This document shows positions 11,216 through 21,683 of a stretch of 64,000 bases of DNA, in pieces. The first letter of the stretch is position 1; every line of letters begins with the position of its first letter. Where the stretch lies: NCBI GenBank assembly GCA_951804985.1, contig OX638131.1, positions 57,643,344 to 57,707,343 of the forward strand, read 5' to 3'. Made by a program: the position numbers and the translations under genes. This stretch comes from Dryomyza anilis (taxonomy: Eukaryota; Arthropoda; Insecta; Diptera; Dryomyzidae). Under the pieces are notes generated by a model, which was not told where the DNA came from, ran no database searches, and worked only from the letters and a program-made list of their open reading frames with translations.

Positions 11216-11596
11216 TTAGAGTAGAGCGTTTAATAAAATTTTATCATCATCATCGTCCATTAAATTACAATAATGGCGATCCGCATTTAACATCCTCGGA
11301 TCGTCTAAGTTAAGAAATAGATGATCTAGTCCATCATCTAACAACCCTTCCCTAATTCCAACATCTTTCAAATTTACTGGCGGGAGTGTTACGACTTCTA
11401 GTATTTCAATTTGAGGATTTACTGTTAATAAAATTTTTATTATTAATATAAAATAATTTTGAAAAATATATTTAGTTATTTACTTACAATTATAAGTTTT
11501 TGCCTTTTTATACGAAAAATTATGTTTCGCAGGATATGCCGCTTCAGATTGTTTCTAGTCGAGAATTTTAAATGTGGAAAAAAATTCACACTCCAT
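11216..11596 (-). pseudogene. Spliced acidic Polinton protein, one internal stop
   Basis: Read on the minus strand, exon 1 (11596-11488) and exon 2 (11421-11216) are joined by a 66-bp intron with GTAAGT donor and AACAG acceptor. The two exons total 315 nt and keep one frame, interrupted only by a TAG at codon 14. The C-terminal exon encodes an acidic protein ending near CNLMDDDDDKILLNALL. I do not recognise the family. It converges on the small plus-strand gene to its left. The matched splice sites and consistent frame argue for a real, recently inactivated gene. Confidence 0.5.
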
Positions 11597-11616
11597 TTTT
11601 TAATGTTTATATATTA

Positions 11617-12346
11617 ACAGCCAGATATTGAATCTCGATAATTAACGAAAGTTGTCACGCACGCCCGTGTGACTGACTTTTTGTATTTTGTAAAGCTCAA
11701 AACGTCTGACGTCACACGGTTTGCGCCGACGTAAAGAAATAATTTGTATTTCATAAAACTCAACCGCACGAATATTGTGTCAAATTAGACGGCAGCTTTT
11801 TTGGCTCCGTTTTCTAAAATTTTCACAAAAAAAAGCACTAATTGCACCTAAAAAGGATGCAGAACAATTTCAAATAATTTTTGAATACACTACACATTTC
11901 TTTTCATCCAAAAAATAAGTTTACAAAGAAAATTAGAAAAAAATGCAAAAATGAAGAAAATCACACAAACAAATATTTGACATTTTTCTCAGCACAGCTG
12001 TTTTTTGTTTACTGAAAATCTATGTTTTTCTATTTTTCAAACCCAAATCATCGCAAAATTATGAATGGTTTGCGTATTTGCTAAAATAATACAGATTTTA
12101 GTAATGCCAGATTCAAAAATTTGGTAATTTTGACTAAATTTTTATTTATTTTGGATCAAGTTTGATTGTTGGTAACGCTACATGTTTGGATGTTTACAGC
12201 GGTTTCATAGAACGTAAGAGGGAACAAATTCAACGTAAGAGCCAACGGGCGGAATGCGTGAAGATATGAAATATAACTTTACAGACGATGTGAGAGTACT
12301 CACATGTGAGAGGACTCTGTCACATCGAGATACAAAATCTGGCTGT
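11617..12346. mobile_element. Probable 730-bp MITE between Polinton genes
   Basis: ACAGCCAGATATTGAATCTC (11617-11636) is mirrored at 12323-12346 with few mismatches, giving inverted ends of about 24 bp. There is no ORF inside. The flanks (ATTA on the left, AAAA on the right) do not give a clean target duplication, so the superfamily is unclear. It could instead be a Polinton control region, but inverted ends with no coding content favour an insertion. Confidence 0.5.
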
Positions 12347-12697
12347 AAAAGTGTGAACACGATTAAAATTTATTAGTATATCCATTGTATAGAACACCTT
12401 TATACATCAAAGTATGATATATGTTTAACTGAATATATAAATTTGAATTCAGCAAAATTTAAAGTATATCTAGTGGAATACACCGGAAGTCAATAAAATT
12501 CAGAATACGATTTCATAATTTTTGTACATTTTATAACAACTCCGTTTTCTATATTTTACTAAGTAATTTGAGATATCCCTACTATTTAATAAGTCAGCAA
12601 AAATATTGATGGTAGGTAATGTTAATTTGAAGTTAAATAGCAATATTTAGTGTATATCTATCACTTCAATCCAACGTATCCAAAAACATATTTTAAA

Positions 12698-15600
12698 ATG
12701 TTCGTGTGTGAAATGTGTAAAAAGTCCTACGGGAAGTTATATAATTTAAAAAGGCACATCCTAAATGTGCATGACAATAAAAACTTTACATGTAAGAAAT
12801 GTAATAAAACGTTCTCAAGGGAATACAATTTAAAAGTTCATTTATCGAAACATGATCAGGAGCAAGAAGACAAAACTACAGGTGGAACCGGTAATGGATA
12901 ATGATGGAGCATCAACTAGCAATGAAACAATTAATTGTATATTCTGCAATTGTTTCGTTCATAAATCTTTATGGAAAGCTCATATAAGAACAAATTTACA
13001 TAAGAAATCCGCTGAGAAGGATGATAAAGATGGTTTCAAGCTTATAAAAAATGCATTCAAACAAAATGTATGCAATTATATCTTGTATAATGGTGACGAA
13101 GACGAGTTAAATATAAAAGATTACTTGAGAAAAATAGAACCACAACTAATAGCTTTACTAAAACGTGAATTATTATCAAAAAAATCAATAAAATTTAATG
13201 TCGAAGTCTCCGGAGAATATATTCTTCCGGTTAAACCTGAAAATGGAGATGATGAATTTAAAATATCAGTTATGTCCCATATAACTAAGCAGTTTACATT
13301 AATATCAGAGAGTGACATCAGTACGGCTATTTTAGATATGAAGAATGTAATAATACAAAAAATGGATGAATTTCAAGAAAGAGATAGTGGTTGGTCTTTA
13401 ACAAAAATTAATAAAATTGAAGTTAACATCAATCAGTGCATGCCAATAAGAGGACTGAACTATTTTGAACTTCCTCAATGCATACAAAATAAAAAAGCTT
13501 GTGTTAATGTTCATAATAATGACATTTACTGCTTTAAATGGGCAATTATATCAGCTCTTATGTATTCAAATATCAAAAATCTATCTCGAATACAATCTTA
13601 TGGAATAGAGGATATTACTGGTGATATTATAAATATTGATGGAAATTGTATTAATTTTACTGGAATAGAATTCCCTCACAAAGTGAAGAATACGAAAATA
13701 TTCGAACTAGAAAACTCAATTAGAATAAACATATTTATGTATAATGAAGTTAATATAAATAAATATGAAATACTGGGACCAGTATATAAGACAAAAAATG
13801 AACAACCAATACATATTAATATTCTATTTTGTGAAAACGAGACAAGTACTCATTACGTATGGATTAGAGACATAAGTCGTCTTATTAGTACACAGTCACG
13901 TAAAAGAAATCATAAATTATTTGTATGTATTAATTGCATACTTCAATTTAATTCCGAAGCATCTTTAGAAAAGCATAAATCATCATGTAAACAGAAAATA
14001 ACTTACTTACCTATGGAAGACGACAACAAAATTAAATTTAATGGTTTTGAAAAAACATTACAAGTTCCATATACTTTCTATCTGGATTTCGAATCATTGC
14101 TAGTACCGTTAGCAGGATGTTCTTTTAAATTCCTTAACCAATACAGTAGAGGAACATGTACCTTGTGCTTTTTCATGGTATATGAAAGGCCTATGATGAC
14201 AAGTTTGATGAAATGAAAACATATATAGGTAAATATAAACTGATGTTTACTATACATTTTTACTGTTTATTCATTGTAGGAAGTGATTGCTCCAAAGTTT
14301 TAATAGAGACGCTACTAACTAAAATCAAACAATTGTATTGGAATACAATTGCGAATATTCGACCCATCGAGATGACGGAGATGGATAAGATATCGTTTAT
14401 AGAATGTAAGATATGTATAATATGTAAAAATAGTTTAGATAATAATATTAGTTCAAAAGTAAGACATCATTGTCATTATATAGGAAAATATTTAGGTGCT
14501 GCACATATAGATTGTAATTTAAAAGCAAAAGCAACTAAATATTTTCCTGTATTTACTCATAACTTATCCAAATATGATATACATTTATTTTTAAGAAATA
14601 TTGAATGTGATATTGATATAATTCCTCTAAATAAAGAGGTTTTTATATCATTAACCAAAACAATTAAATTAAATGATGATCATAATTTTAAAATAAGGTT
14701 TGTAGACTCATTCAGATTTCTACCAAGTAGCTTTGACAAATTAGTAAAGACATTGAATGAAGATTCAATATATATAACAAAAAAAATCTTTTCAAATCAT
14801 TCACATAGATTATTATTTCGAAAAGGGTGTGTTTCCGTATAATTATTTGGATAGTTTTAAGAAATTGAATGAGTCTGCATTACCCCCAAAGGATAAGTTC
14901 TTTAATACACTAAATAATGAGGAATGTACGGAGGAGGATTATATGTTTGCACAACAAGTTTGGAATAAATTTTCATGTCAAAGTTTGTGACGTTGTACTA
15001 TTAGTAGATATTTTCGAAAATTTTAGGAAAATTTTCATTCAAATTTATGAATTAGATCCATGCCATTATTTTACTGCACCTGGTTTATCCTGGGATGCTA
15101 TGCTTAAAATTACTGGTATTGAGTTAGAACTATTAACAGATATAGATAAGTATACATTTATACAGGATGGCATTCGAGGAGGTCTAACTCAATGTTCAGT
15201 TAGACATGTTAAAGCCAATAATAAATTTATGAATGAATTTAATCCTAGAGAAAAATCAAAATATTTAATGTATTTCGATGCAAATAATTTATATGGTTAT
15301 GCAATGTCACAACCATTACCATATAAAGATTTTAAATTTTTGGATGAAAAAGATATTAAAACATTCACACCAGAAAAAATTAAATCATTATCAATGAGTT
15401 CTGATAAAGGATTAATTTTCAAAGTAGACTTAAGTTATCCTGAGAATATACATGATATGCATAATGATTTCCCATTTTGTCCAGAAAGTAAAGTATCACC
15501 TGCTTCTTCTAAATCTAAAGTAACGAAATTAATTGCAGATTTAACTCATAAGACTCAATATAAAATCCATTATATGATGCTTCAAGAATGTCTGAAACAG

Positions 15601-16580
15601 GGCCTAATTTTATTAAAAGTTCACAGAGTATTAGAGTTTCAACAAAGCTGTTGGCTTAAAAAATATATCGATCTGAATACTGTTATGAGATCAAAAGCTA
15701 AAAATGAATTTGAAAAATTTTTTTATAAACTTATGAATAACGCAGTATATGGGAAGACTATGGAAAATGTTGAAAAAAGAAAGAATGTCAAAATTTTATG
15801 TAACTGGGAGAATTTAGGAAAAGTAAAAGGAGCAAGAGCTTTAATAGCAAGTCCAGCTTTTCATAGCCAAACCATTATAGATGAAAATATGGTGATAATT
15901 GAATCCAAACAGCTCAGAGTAAAGCTAAATAACCAATATATACAGGGTATTGTGTATTAGATCTATCAAAATTAAAAATGTATGATTTTTATTATAACTA
16001 CTTAAAAAACAAATTTAATTCAAATATTCGTTCAGTATATACGGATACAGACTCGCTTGTAATTGAAGTTAATACCATTGATTTCTATAAAGACATTTAT
16101 GAAAATGTTCAAAAAACTGATCCATCAAATTATATTTTTGACACTTCTAGTTATGAGTATTCTAATATATTTGATTATAATCAAAATAATTGTAAAGTAG
16201 TGGGTTTGATGAAAGACGAAAATAATGGTAAAATAATGAAGGAAATAGTATGTCTTAAACCTAAGACATACTTTTTTACTATTGAAGAAGGTACACCAAT
16301 ATCAAAAGCAAAAGGTGTTAAAAAATCAGTTAGTAAAACATTTACTATTCATGATTATAAAACATGTCTTTACAATAAAAAAGTTATAATGAGAGAAATG
16401 TATATATTTAGATCTAAAGCCCATATTTTATATACAAAATGTGTAAATAAATTAGCACTTAATTTTATAGATGACAAGCGGTATATACTAGATGATGGTA
16501 TAAACACACTTGCTTGGGGGCATTATAAAATTAATTATATTAAAGCTGATTTAGATATTTTTATGAACATAGATATTTAG
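12698..16580 (+). pseudogene. Polinton protein-primed DNA polymerase B, multiply frameshifted
   Basis: The N-terminus has C2H2 zinc fingers (CEMCKKSYG..., 12704 onward; CKKCNKTFS). Then come the exonuclease motif YLDFESLL (about 14077-14100), exonuclease region NLSKYDIHLF (about 14560-14590), polymerase motif A with DANNLYGYAMSQPLP (about 15275-15320), motif B NNAVYGK (about 15738-15758) and motif C YTDTDSL (about 16037-16057). The order and total length (about 1,290 codons) fit Polinton pPolB, which replicates the element using a protein primer. The reading frame changes at least four times (near 12890, 14190, 14850-14990 and 15955). A GTAAAT...TTGTAG stretch (14231-14280) could be a small intron. 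It is not functional as it stands. Confidence 0.9.
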
Positions 16581-17293
16581 AAAATTAATATGTAAACATA
16601 TTAAATATAATGTATAATGTTATATACATGTATAATGTATTAAATTAAATAAACAATAAAATAAAAATTCAATTTTATATATGTAAAAAAAAAATGCTTT
16701 TTTATTTAATATTATACCAATTAACATCATCTAATCATTTTGTAATGTTTTATTTCTTTGACGAGTAAGGCGAGGTGAGTATTGATATGGTAACATAGTT
16801 TGCTTAGTTTTCGGTGTAATTTTACTCCATCACTTGACAAAATTCGTACTTTAGGTGATCCATGATTTGAAAAGTTTTTTAAACGTTTAGCTGCAGAACT
16901 TGCAGAGGTATGATTTATTTTATTAATTGTTGTATCCACATCCATAGAATTTTCTTCATGTTCGTTAATATTGCTAAATATATGTTCATCAGCATTGAAG
17001 TCAGCCTGTGAAGCGAAATCTCTTTTTCCAATATCTTTTGTTTGGGTTTCATTATCGTTTTTAAATATCCATTTTGTTTGAGTATCCTTATCCCTTAATG
17101 ATTTATATGACTTTACCGATTTATTCTCTTTCTTCATATTTATTTCTTGTTTGGAAATCAAATATTTTGCTAGTTCTTGTTTTATTTCATACCATTTATT
17201 TATATTTTTAAGTGTATGAGAGACATATATCGGAAGAAGTTTTCGTTTTAAAAAATTTGAATCTGATATATCTTTAGAATAGCGTTCATATGT

Positions 17294-17894
17294 TGTGAGG
17301 ACGGAAATCGTGCCTCATTTCCGCCCACATCTTTTACATGTACAATTACTAAATAATGAATAAAAGTAATTAATTTACACTTAAAACCTTAAGTAGTAAA
17401 TAAGTACTAGTAATACCCTTATGAAAAATGCAACCCTACAACTGAACGACTGTTGGCAAGCACCAACAGCTGATACACTTCGTCAAGTTGAATAGAGCTT
17501 TCGTTGAAAGCTCACAACGATCGCCTATAAAAAGAGCTCCGCAACACAAGCAGTCAGTCAGTCGTGCGCGCACAGTTTAAGCGAACCAGCCGTAGTCCGG
17601 AGTGCAGTCAACAATTAGCAGCCACAGCAGTCGGTCGTAAGTTACTTGTGAAATATAATTATACCACGAAAGTAACCAACGGGGAGTAGATGCAGTGCAT
17701 TTCACTCTTAAGACAGACAGACCGTTATAAATACTCCTCCGTAATTTAATAGATAAGTTTAAGAAAATATGTTAAATGTCAAATAAAAATAAAAGTAAAT
17801 AAAAAAAATAATAAAACATTATCTCATTGTTTGTACACGAACCCTGGACACCGGCGAGATATACCCCGGCTAGAGAAGAAAAAGGTTCGTTACA
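17294..17894 (+). mobile_element. Solo LTR (601 bp) inside a Polinton gene
   Basis: The sequence starts TGTGAGGACGG and ends GGTTCGTTACA, flanked by the 4-bp duplication ATGT (17290-17293 and 17895-17898). It contains a TATA box, an arthropod initiator and A-rich polyadenylation-like sequence (about 17780-17815), and no coding region. A solo LTR forms by recombination between the two LTRs of a full element. Its ends resemble those of the gypsy LTR at 4755-6921, but length and body differ, so it is a different family of the same broad group. Confidence 0.92.
17526..17562 (+). promoter_or_regulatory. LTR core promoter: TATA box and initiator
   Basis: TATAAAAA (17526-17533) is followed by overlapping TCAGT initiator motifs (17554-17562). 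The first initiator A lies 30 bp downstream of the TATA box, the canonical spacing for an arthropod pol II promoter. A third nearby match makes the sequence (CAGT)n-like. Confidence 0.65.
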
Positions 17895-17967
17895 ATGTAG
17901 AAGGGTTTAATAATACAAGCTTGGATAAAATATTAGACATTATCTAAAATTTTTCCTATAACACCGC

Positions 17968-18288
17968 TTAAACAGATGAAATCAAAATTGGAATAAATCC
18001 TCCTCGTTGGATTAGATGTTTTCTCTTTGATCGTAAAACAGTTTTTGAGCAGCAAAGTTTTCTAATGACATTTTTATATGATTTTAACTTTACTAGATCG
18101 TTTTTCTTTACATTATGATTTTTATGATAAATATTAAATGCAATTTCATTAATAGCTTTTATAAGATTATCATCCGCATTTTTTAGAATTGCATTTCGAA
18201 ATTTAGGTTTCGCATTTTTAAGAACATATATAATATATTTGTTCTCCTTCAATCGTTTCAGTTTGCACGTCATTTTGAATTGAAACAA
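17968..18288 (-). CDS. Small basic Polinton protein next to the ATPase
   Basis: A 106-codon minus-strand ORF is rich in Lys/Asn and ends with KRKHLIQRGGFIPILISSV. The same kind of C-terminal KRK...QRGGF(I/L)P signature follows the ATPase in other animal Polintons as I recall them; its role is not established (a virion or DNA-binding protein is possible). It overlaps the 3' end of the ATPase frame by about 70 bp, consistent with co-transcription. The ORF appears complete. Confidence 0.55.
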   Translation of the reverse strand: MFQFKMTCKLKRLKENKYIIYVLKNAKPKFRNAILKNADDNLIKAINEIAFNIYHKNHNVKKNDLVKLKSYKNVIRKLCCSKTVLRSKRKHLIQRGGFIPILISSV

Positions 18289-18862
18289 AGCAATAACAAT
18301 ATTCTTTATTGAAAATGTTAGATCTGAATCTTAATGCGTTATGTGCTTGTTGTGTAAGATCTATTAATAAATAACCATGAGCGCTCTCAGTACAAGTGTT
18401 ATATACTCGAACTAATTCTTTATAATTTTCAGGATAAATTTGTCTTGCCAAGCATTGAAATTGTAGTTTATCTCTAGGATTTTTAAACATAACTATATAT
18501 TTTGAATTCAATGATATATCTCTTGTATATGTTCCCTTATGAAAAATATTTTGCATTACTAAAACAACTGATAAATTTCGGTGATGTGAACCTTTAGTAA
18601 ATAGTTCACAAACTTTTTTATTAAATGAGTCTAACATTAAATCAACGAAAATAATTAGTATAGATTCATTGGCGGAATTCTCAAAGTCAACTTTAATAAA
18701 ATTTACATTATCAATTTCTGGTAATGAGTTTTTTTCAGCATAACACCAAATTACTTTCGAAATAGGAGAACTAATTAAATGTTTATTGTTAATAAGATTT
18801 ATAATAAATGTCGATTTGCCACAACCTGATGGACCACAAACTAACATTGTAAATGGATACAC
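18218..18862 (-). pseudogene. Polinton FtsK/HerA-type genome-packaging ATPase
   Basis: Walker A GPSGCGKST lies near the N-terminus (about 18840-18812), a Walker B-like LIIFVDLM about 60 residues later (the usual Asp-Asp has become Val-Asp), and a polar sensor-type VVLVMQNIFHKG after that. This arrangement is typical of the ATPase that would drive DNA into a capsid in Polintons, adintoviruses and virophages. The annotated start is a GTG within an open frame; an in-frame stop lies 15 codons upstream and no good ATG is seen, so the N-terminus has probably been damaged. Otherwise about 215 residues are open. Confidence 0.85.
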
Positions 18863-19034
18863 AAATTGATGAAATATTGTTCTCTATGCTATGACTAACT
18901 TCAAAAAAAAAATAATTGTTGGAAGCATGTATTTTTTATATAAATATAAATTTTTAAAAATCAATCATTTCCATTATTGGCTGAACTCACTATGAGTAAA
19001 GAAGTTCTTGTAAATGAATTGCACCGACAATTGG

Positions 19035-19790
19035 AGTGGTCCCTGACCCCCAAAAGGGGGTCAAAAACCCATTTATGACCCAAAAATTTGTATCTCGGAA
19101 ATCGATAGTGGACATCATTAGAAGGCTAATGGTACCCTTTGGAGTGGTCCATGACCCACAAAAGGGGGTCAAAAACCCATTTATGACCCTGACCCCCAAA
19201 AGGGGGTCAAAAACCCATTTATGACCCACAAATTTTTACTTCGGAAATCGATAGCGGGCATCATTAGAAGGCTAATGGTACCTTTTGGAGTGGTTCAGGT
19301 ACCCCAAAAGGGGGTTTAAAACCCCATTTTTTTTTTCAAAAATAGATAGCTGACGTTATGAAATGCATTTTGACATTCACAAAATATTTTTTTTGAAAAT
19401 GGGGTTTTTGACCTCCTTTTGGGGGACCTGGACCACTCCAAAGGGTACCATTAGCCTTCTAATGATACCCGCTATCGATTTTCGAAGTAAAAATTTTTAG
19501 GTCATAAATGGGTTTTTGACCCCCTTTTGGGGGTCATGGATCACTCCAAAGGGTACCAATAGCATTCTAATGGTGTCCGCTATCGATTTCAGAAATAAAA
19601 AATGTTGGGTCATAAATGCGGTTTTGACCCCCTTTTGGGGGTCATGGACCACTCCAAAGGGTACCATTAGTCTTCTAATGAGGCTCGCTATCCATTTCCG
19701 CGATAAAAAATTTTGGACAAAAAGTGGTTTTTGACCCCCTTTTGGGGGTCAGGGACCACTGAGAGTGGTACCATTCGATTTCCCTTGATG
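19035..19790. repeat. Inverted array of about 107-bp satellite units in the integrase gene
   Basis: Units carry GGAGTGGTCC, a GACCCCCAAAAGGGGGTC palindrome, AACCCATTTATGACC, and ATCGATAG followed by ATTAGAAGGCTAATGGTACC. Left of about 19350 they read in one direction (starts near 19035, 19142, 19286); right of it in the other (about 19431, 19539, 19647, 19755), spaced 107-108 bp. Some copies contain an extra partial duplication (19155-19226). The layout suggests a fold-back element or two opposed satellite arrays. A pyrimidine-rich segment (19820-19930) follows. Confidence 0.85.
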
Positions 19791-19978
19791 TCTGCTACCG
19801 ATTTCTGCAATAAAATTTTTGTCGGTCTTTTTATCACTTTCCAACCACTTTTGCCCACCCACCCACTTTTGTCCACCCATATTTTTCCAACCACTTCCGA
19901 CCAACTCCCACATCAAGCAAACGAACGGACAGACTATCAAATGAACAATCGTCAATCGAACAAACGAACGAACTACTC

Positions 19979-20013
19979 GAACCCGGGTAGCCCGGGTACC
20001 CGGGCACCCGGGT
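19979..20013. repeat. CCCGGGT/A short tandem palindromes
   Basis: Four consecutive SmaI-type CCCGGG hexamers separated by two or three bases, a GC-rich island in AT-rich DNA at the right edge of the satellite insertion. It may mark the insertion or deletion junction. No known function. Confidence 0.7.
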
Positions 20014-20315
20014 AATCGAGAGCTCTGATTATCAAGGAGAATTAATAAAAGGAGGATTTTATGAAGAAGAATTACTTAAAACAGAAACATCAAATACTTA
20101 TCTAGTTGAAAAGGTTATAAAAAGAAAAAAGGATATGGTATATGTCAAATGGTTCGGTTTTGGAAGTGAACATAATTCATGGATCAATAAAAACGATTTA
20201 TTAACTAAGTAAACTATATTTAATTTATTATAATTATGTTGTTCAAATATTTATATTAATAAAGTGATTTTTAATAAAAAACTAGCATTCTTATTAAAAC
20301 ATTTGAAAATAAAAG

Positions 20316-21228
20316 ATGGGTGATTCCAGTTTTTATGTTACTTTATTAAGTAATAATTCCGCAAATATCTATGAAAATACTAAATCTACATTTACAAATT
20401 TATTAAAACAATCTTTGATTTTAAATGAAAACTGGGTTGTAGATTTAACAGAAATTTCATTTCAACTTGTTAATAACCCATCTACATTTGAAGTATCTCG
20501 AAATTTGAATAAAAGGGATATTTTGAAATCAACTTTAAAGTTAAATAAAAGTAATATCAAAAATGTAAATAGTGATCTAAAAGTAAATAAAAAAAAATAA
20601 ATACTATCCCTATCACATATTTAAATTTCATGGGCAAAATAAATCAAGCTATCACGAAGAGAAGAAAAACCACAAATTGCAGAAAATCAACTCAATTTCA
20701 ATTCTAATCCTGAGACAGTTGTAATAAAAAAAAATAAAGAAGAGTTGAATATCGATAACAAAAAAGATAAAAGTTTAAAATTAATAACTGAAAAATTAGA
20801 CATTCAAGATAGTATAAATGAAAACCCTGAGTTGGTTGGCGTAAAAAGCAGTATTAATAGACACTTTGTATCGGAGAATACAATACTTAAAATGTTAGAT
20901 GATATATCGAATTCTTATGTAAAATTTAATTCACATACAAATTATAAATTAAGATCTAGCGAGCTACAATCTAGTGTTTGTGTACACAGACATTATTAAA
21001 CCCAGATATGTAGGCGATCAAAAATTAAAATTCTTAAAAATATTTCCATGTTTAAATGAAATAAATTATATTCACTTTAAAAATTTTGAATATTATCCAT
21101 TGGAATCTTCAAATATAAATAATATTTCTATAATGATACGAGATGATGAAGGAAAGAAAATAAATATTATTTCGAATGAATTCCCCGTTTATTGCACGTT
21201 ACATTTTCGTAATATAAAAGAAGCTTAA
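20316..21228 (+). pseudogene. Polinton minor capsid (penton-like) protein, frameshifted
   Basis: The N-terminus (FYVTLLSNNS ... NENWVVDLTEISF) and the C-terminus (IIKPRYVGD ... YPLESSNINNISIMI ... PVYCTLHFR) match the single jelly-roll minor capsid protein of Polintons, which would form vertices of an icosahedral shell. The first part is open to 20600. Several stops follow to about 20745, and a frameshift near 20970 separates the C-terminal part. It is the first of three consecutive plus-strand structural genes. Confidence 0.8.
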
Positions 21229-21260
21229 TAAGTTGTACTGATATCATTTATATGTAAACC

Positions 21261-21676
21261 ATGGACAAGATTTATTCTGAGTACTATCTTAATCAATCCG
21301 GATCAAATTTGGATAATATAGGAGATATATACCATTCTCCTAGAATTGTTCAATATGGTCGTGGAATTGGTTCAATTTTTCGGCCTTTTATCTAAAACCT
21401 CTAATGAAAACTGGATTAAATGCTTTAAAACACCATTCACTCGAAATTGGAAAATCAGTTTTGGAAGAGTTAGGTACTAAACCCATAAAAACTATATTAA
21501 CTGAACAGGGTAAAAAGGCTGTTCGAAATTTAAAAGAAAAAGTTATTAGCAAAATTAGAAATATACAAGATGGGAATGGAAAACGTATAAAATTCAAACG
21601 ACTAAAGAAAAAAGATCATACGAAAACTAAACGTTCTAGAAGAAGGAAGTTTACTGATATATTTGGCAACTGTTAA
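21261..21676 (+). pseudogene. Small basic Polinton virion-type protein (pVI/pX-like), frameshifted
   Basis: It starts MDKIYSEYYLNQSG, with a YGRGIGSIF motif, then after a frameshift near 21380 continues TGLNALKHHSLEIGKSVLEELG and ends with a strongly basic tail (KRSRRRKF). In Polintons and related viruses a short protein of this build lies between the two capsid genes and is thought to be a virion-internal component comparable to small adenovirus core or cement proteins. The family assignment is from memory of the pattern and is tentative. Confidence 0.6.
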
Positions 21677-21683
21677 TTTATTT

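Larger units (their letters stand above)
16727..17940 (-). pseudogene. Unassigned Polinton gene split by a solo LTR
   Basis: The minus-strand coding sequence starts at an ATG at 17940-17938. It runs 14 codons to the solo LTR (17294-17894), resumes at 17293 and stays open to the stop at 16727-16729. Apart from the LTR and one copy of its 4-bp duplication, I see no lesion across about 200 codons. The protein is Lys/Asp/Asn-rich with a central region of repeated TQTK-like words and a more ordered C-terminus (SPKVRILSSDGVKL...). I do not recognise the family. It converges on polB and precedes the ATPase cluster on the same strand. The intact frame suggests that it was under selection until shortly before the LTR landed. 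Confidence 0.6.
18992..20212 (+). pseudogene. Polinton integrase: N-terminal stub and C-terminal chromodomain only
   Basis: An ATG at 18992 opens a 13-residue piece (ending KEVLVNELHRQ) that fits the sequence preceding the catalytic core in Polinton integrases. It runs directly into the inverted satellite block. Past the block, from about 20025, the frame encodes GGFYEEELLK and then a chromodomain-like segment (YLVEKVIKRKK...VYVKWFGFGSEHNSWI) and stops at 20210-20212. The whole retroviral-type DDE core is missing. Without it the element cannot insert. Position between ATPase and capsid genes supports the call. Confidence 0.8.

Noticed and set aside
19979..20013. Possible terminator or operator from the CCCGGG palindromes
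   Set aside because: No transcription unit ends here and the sequence lies at an insertion junction.
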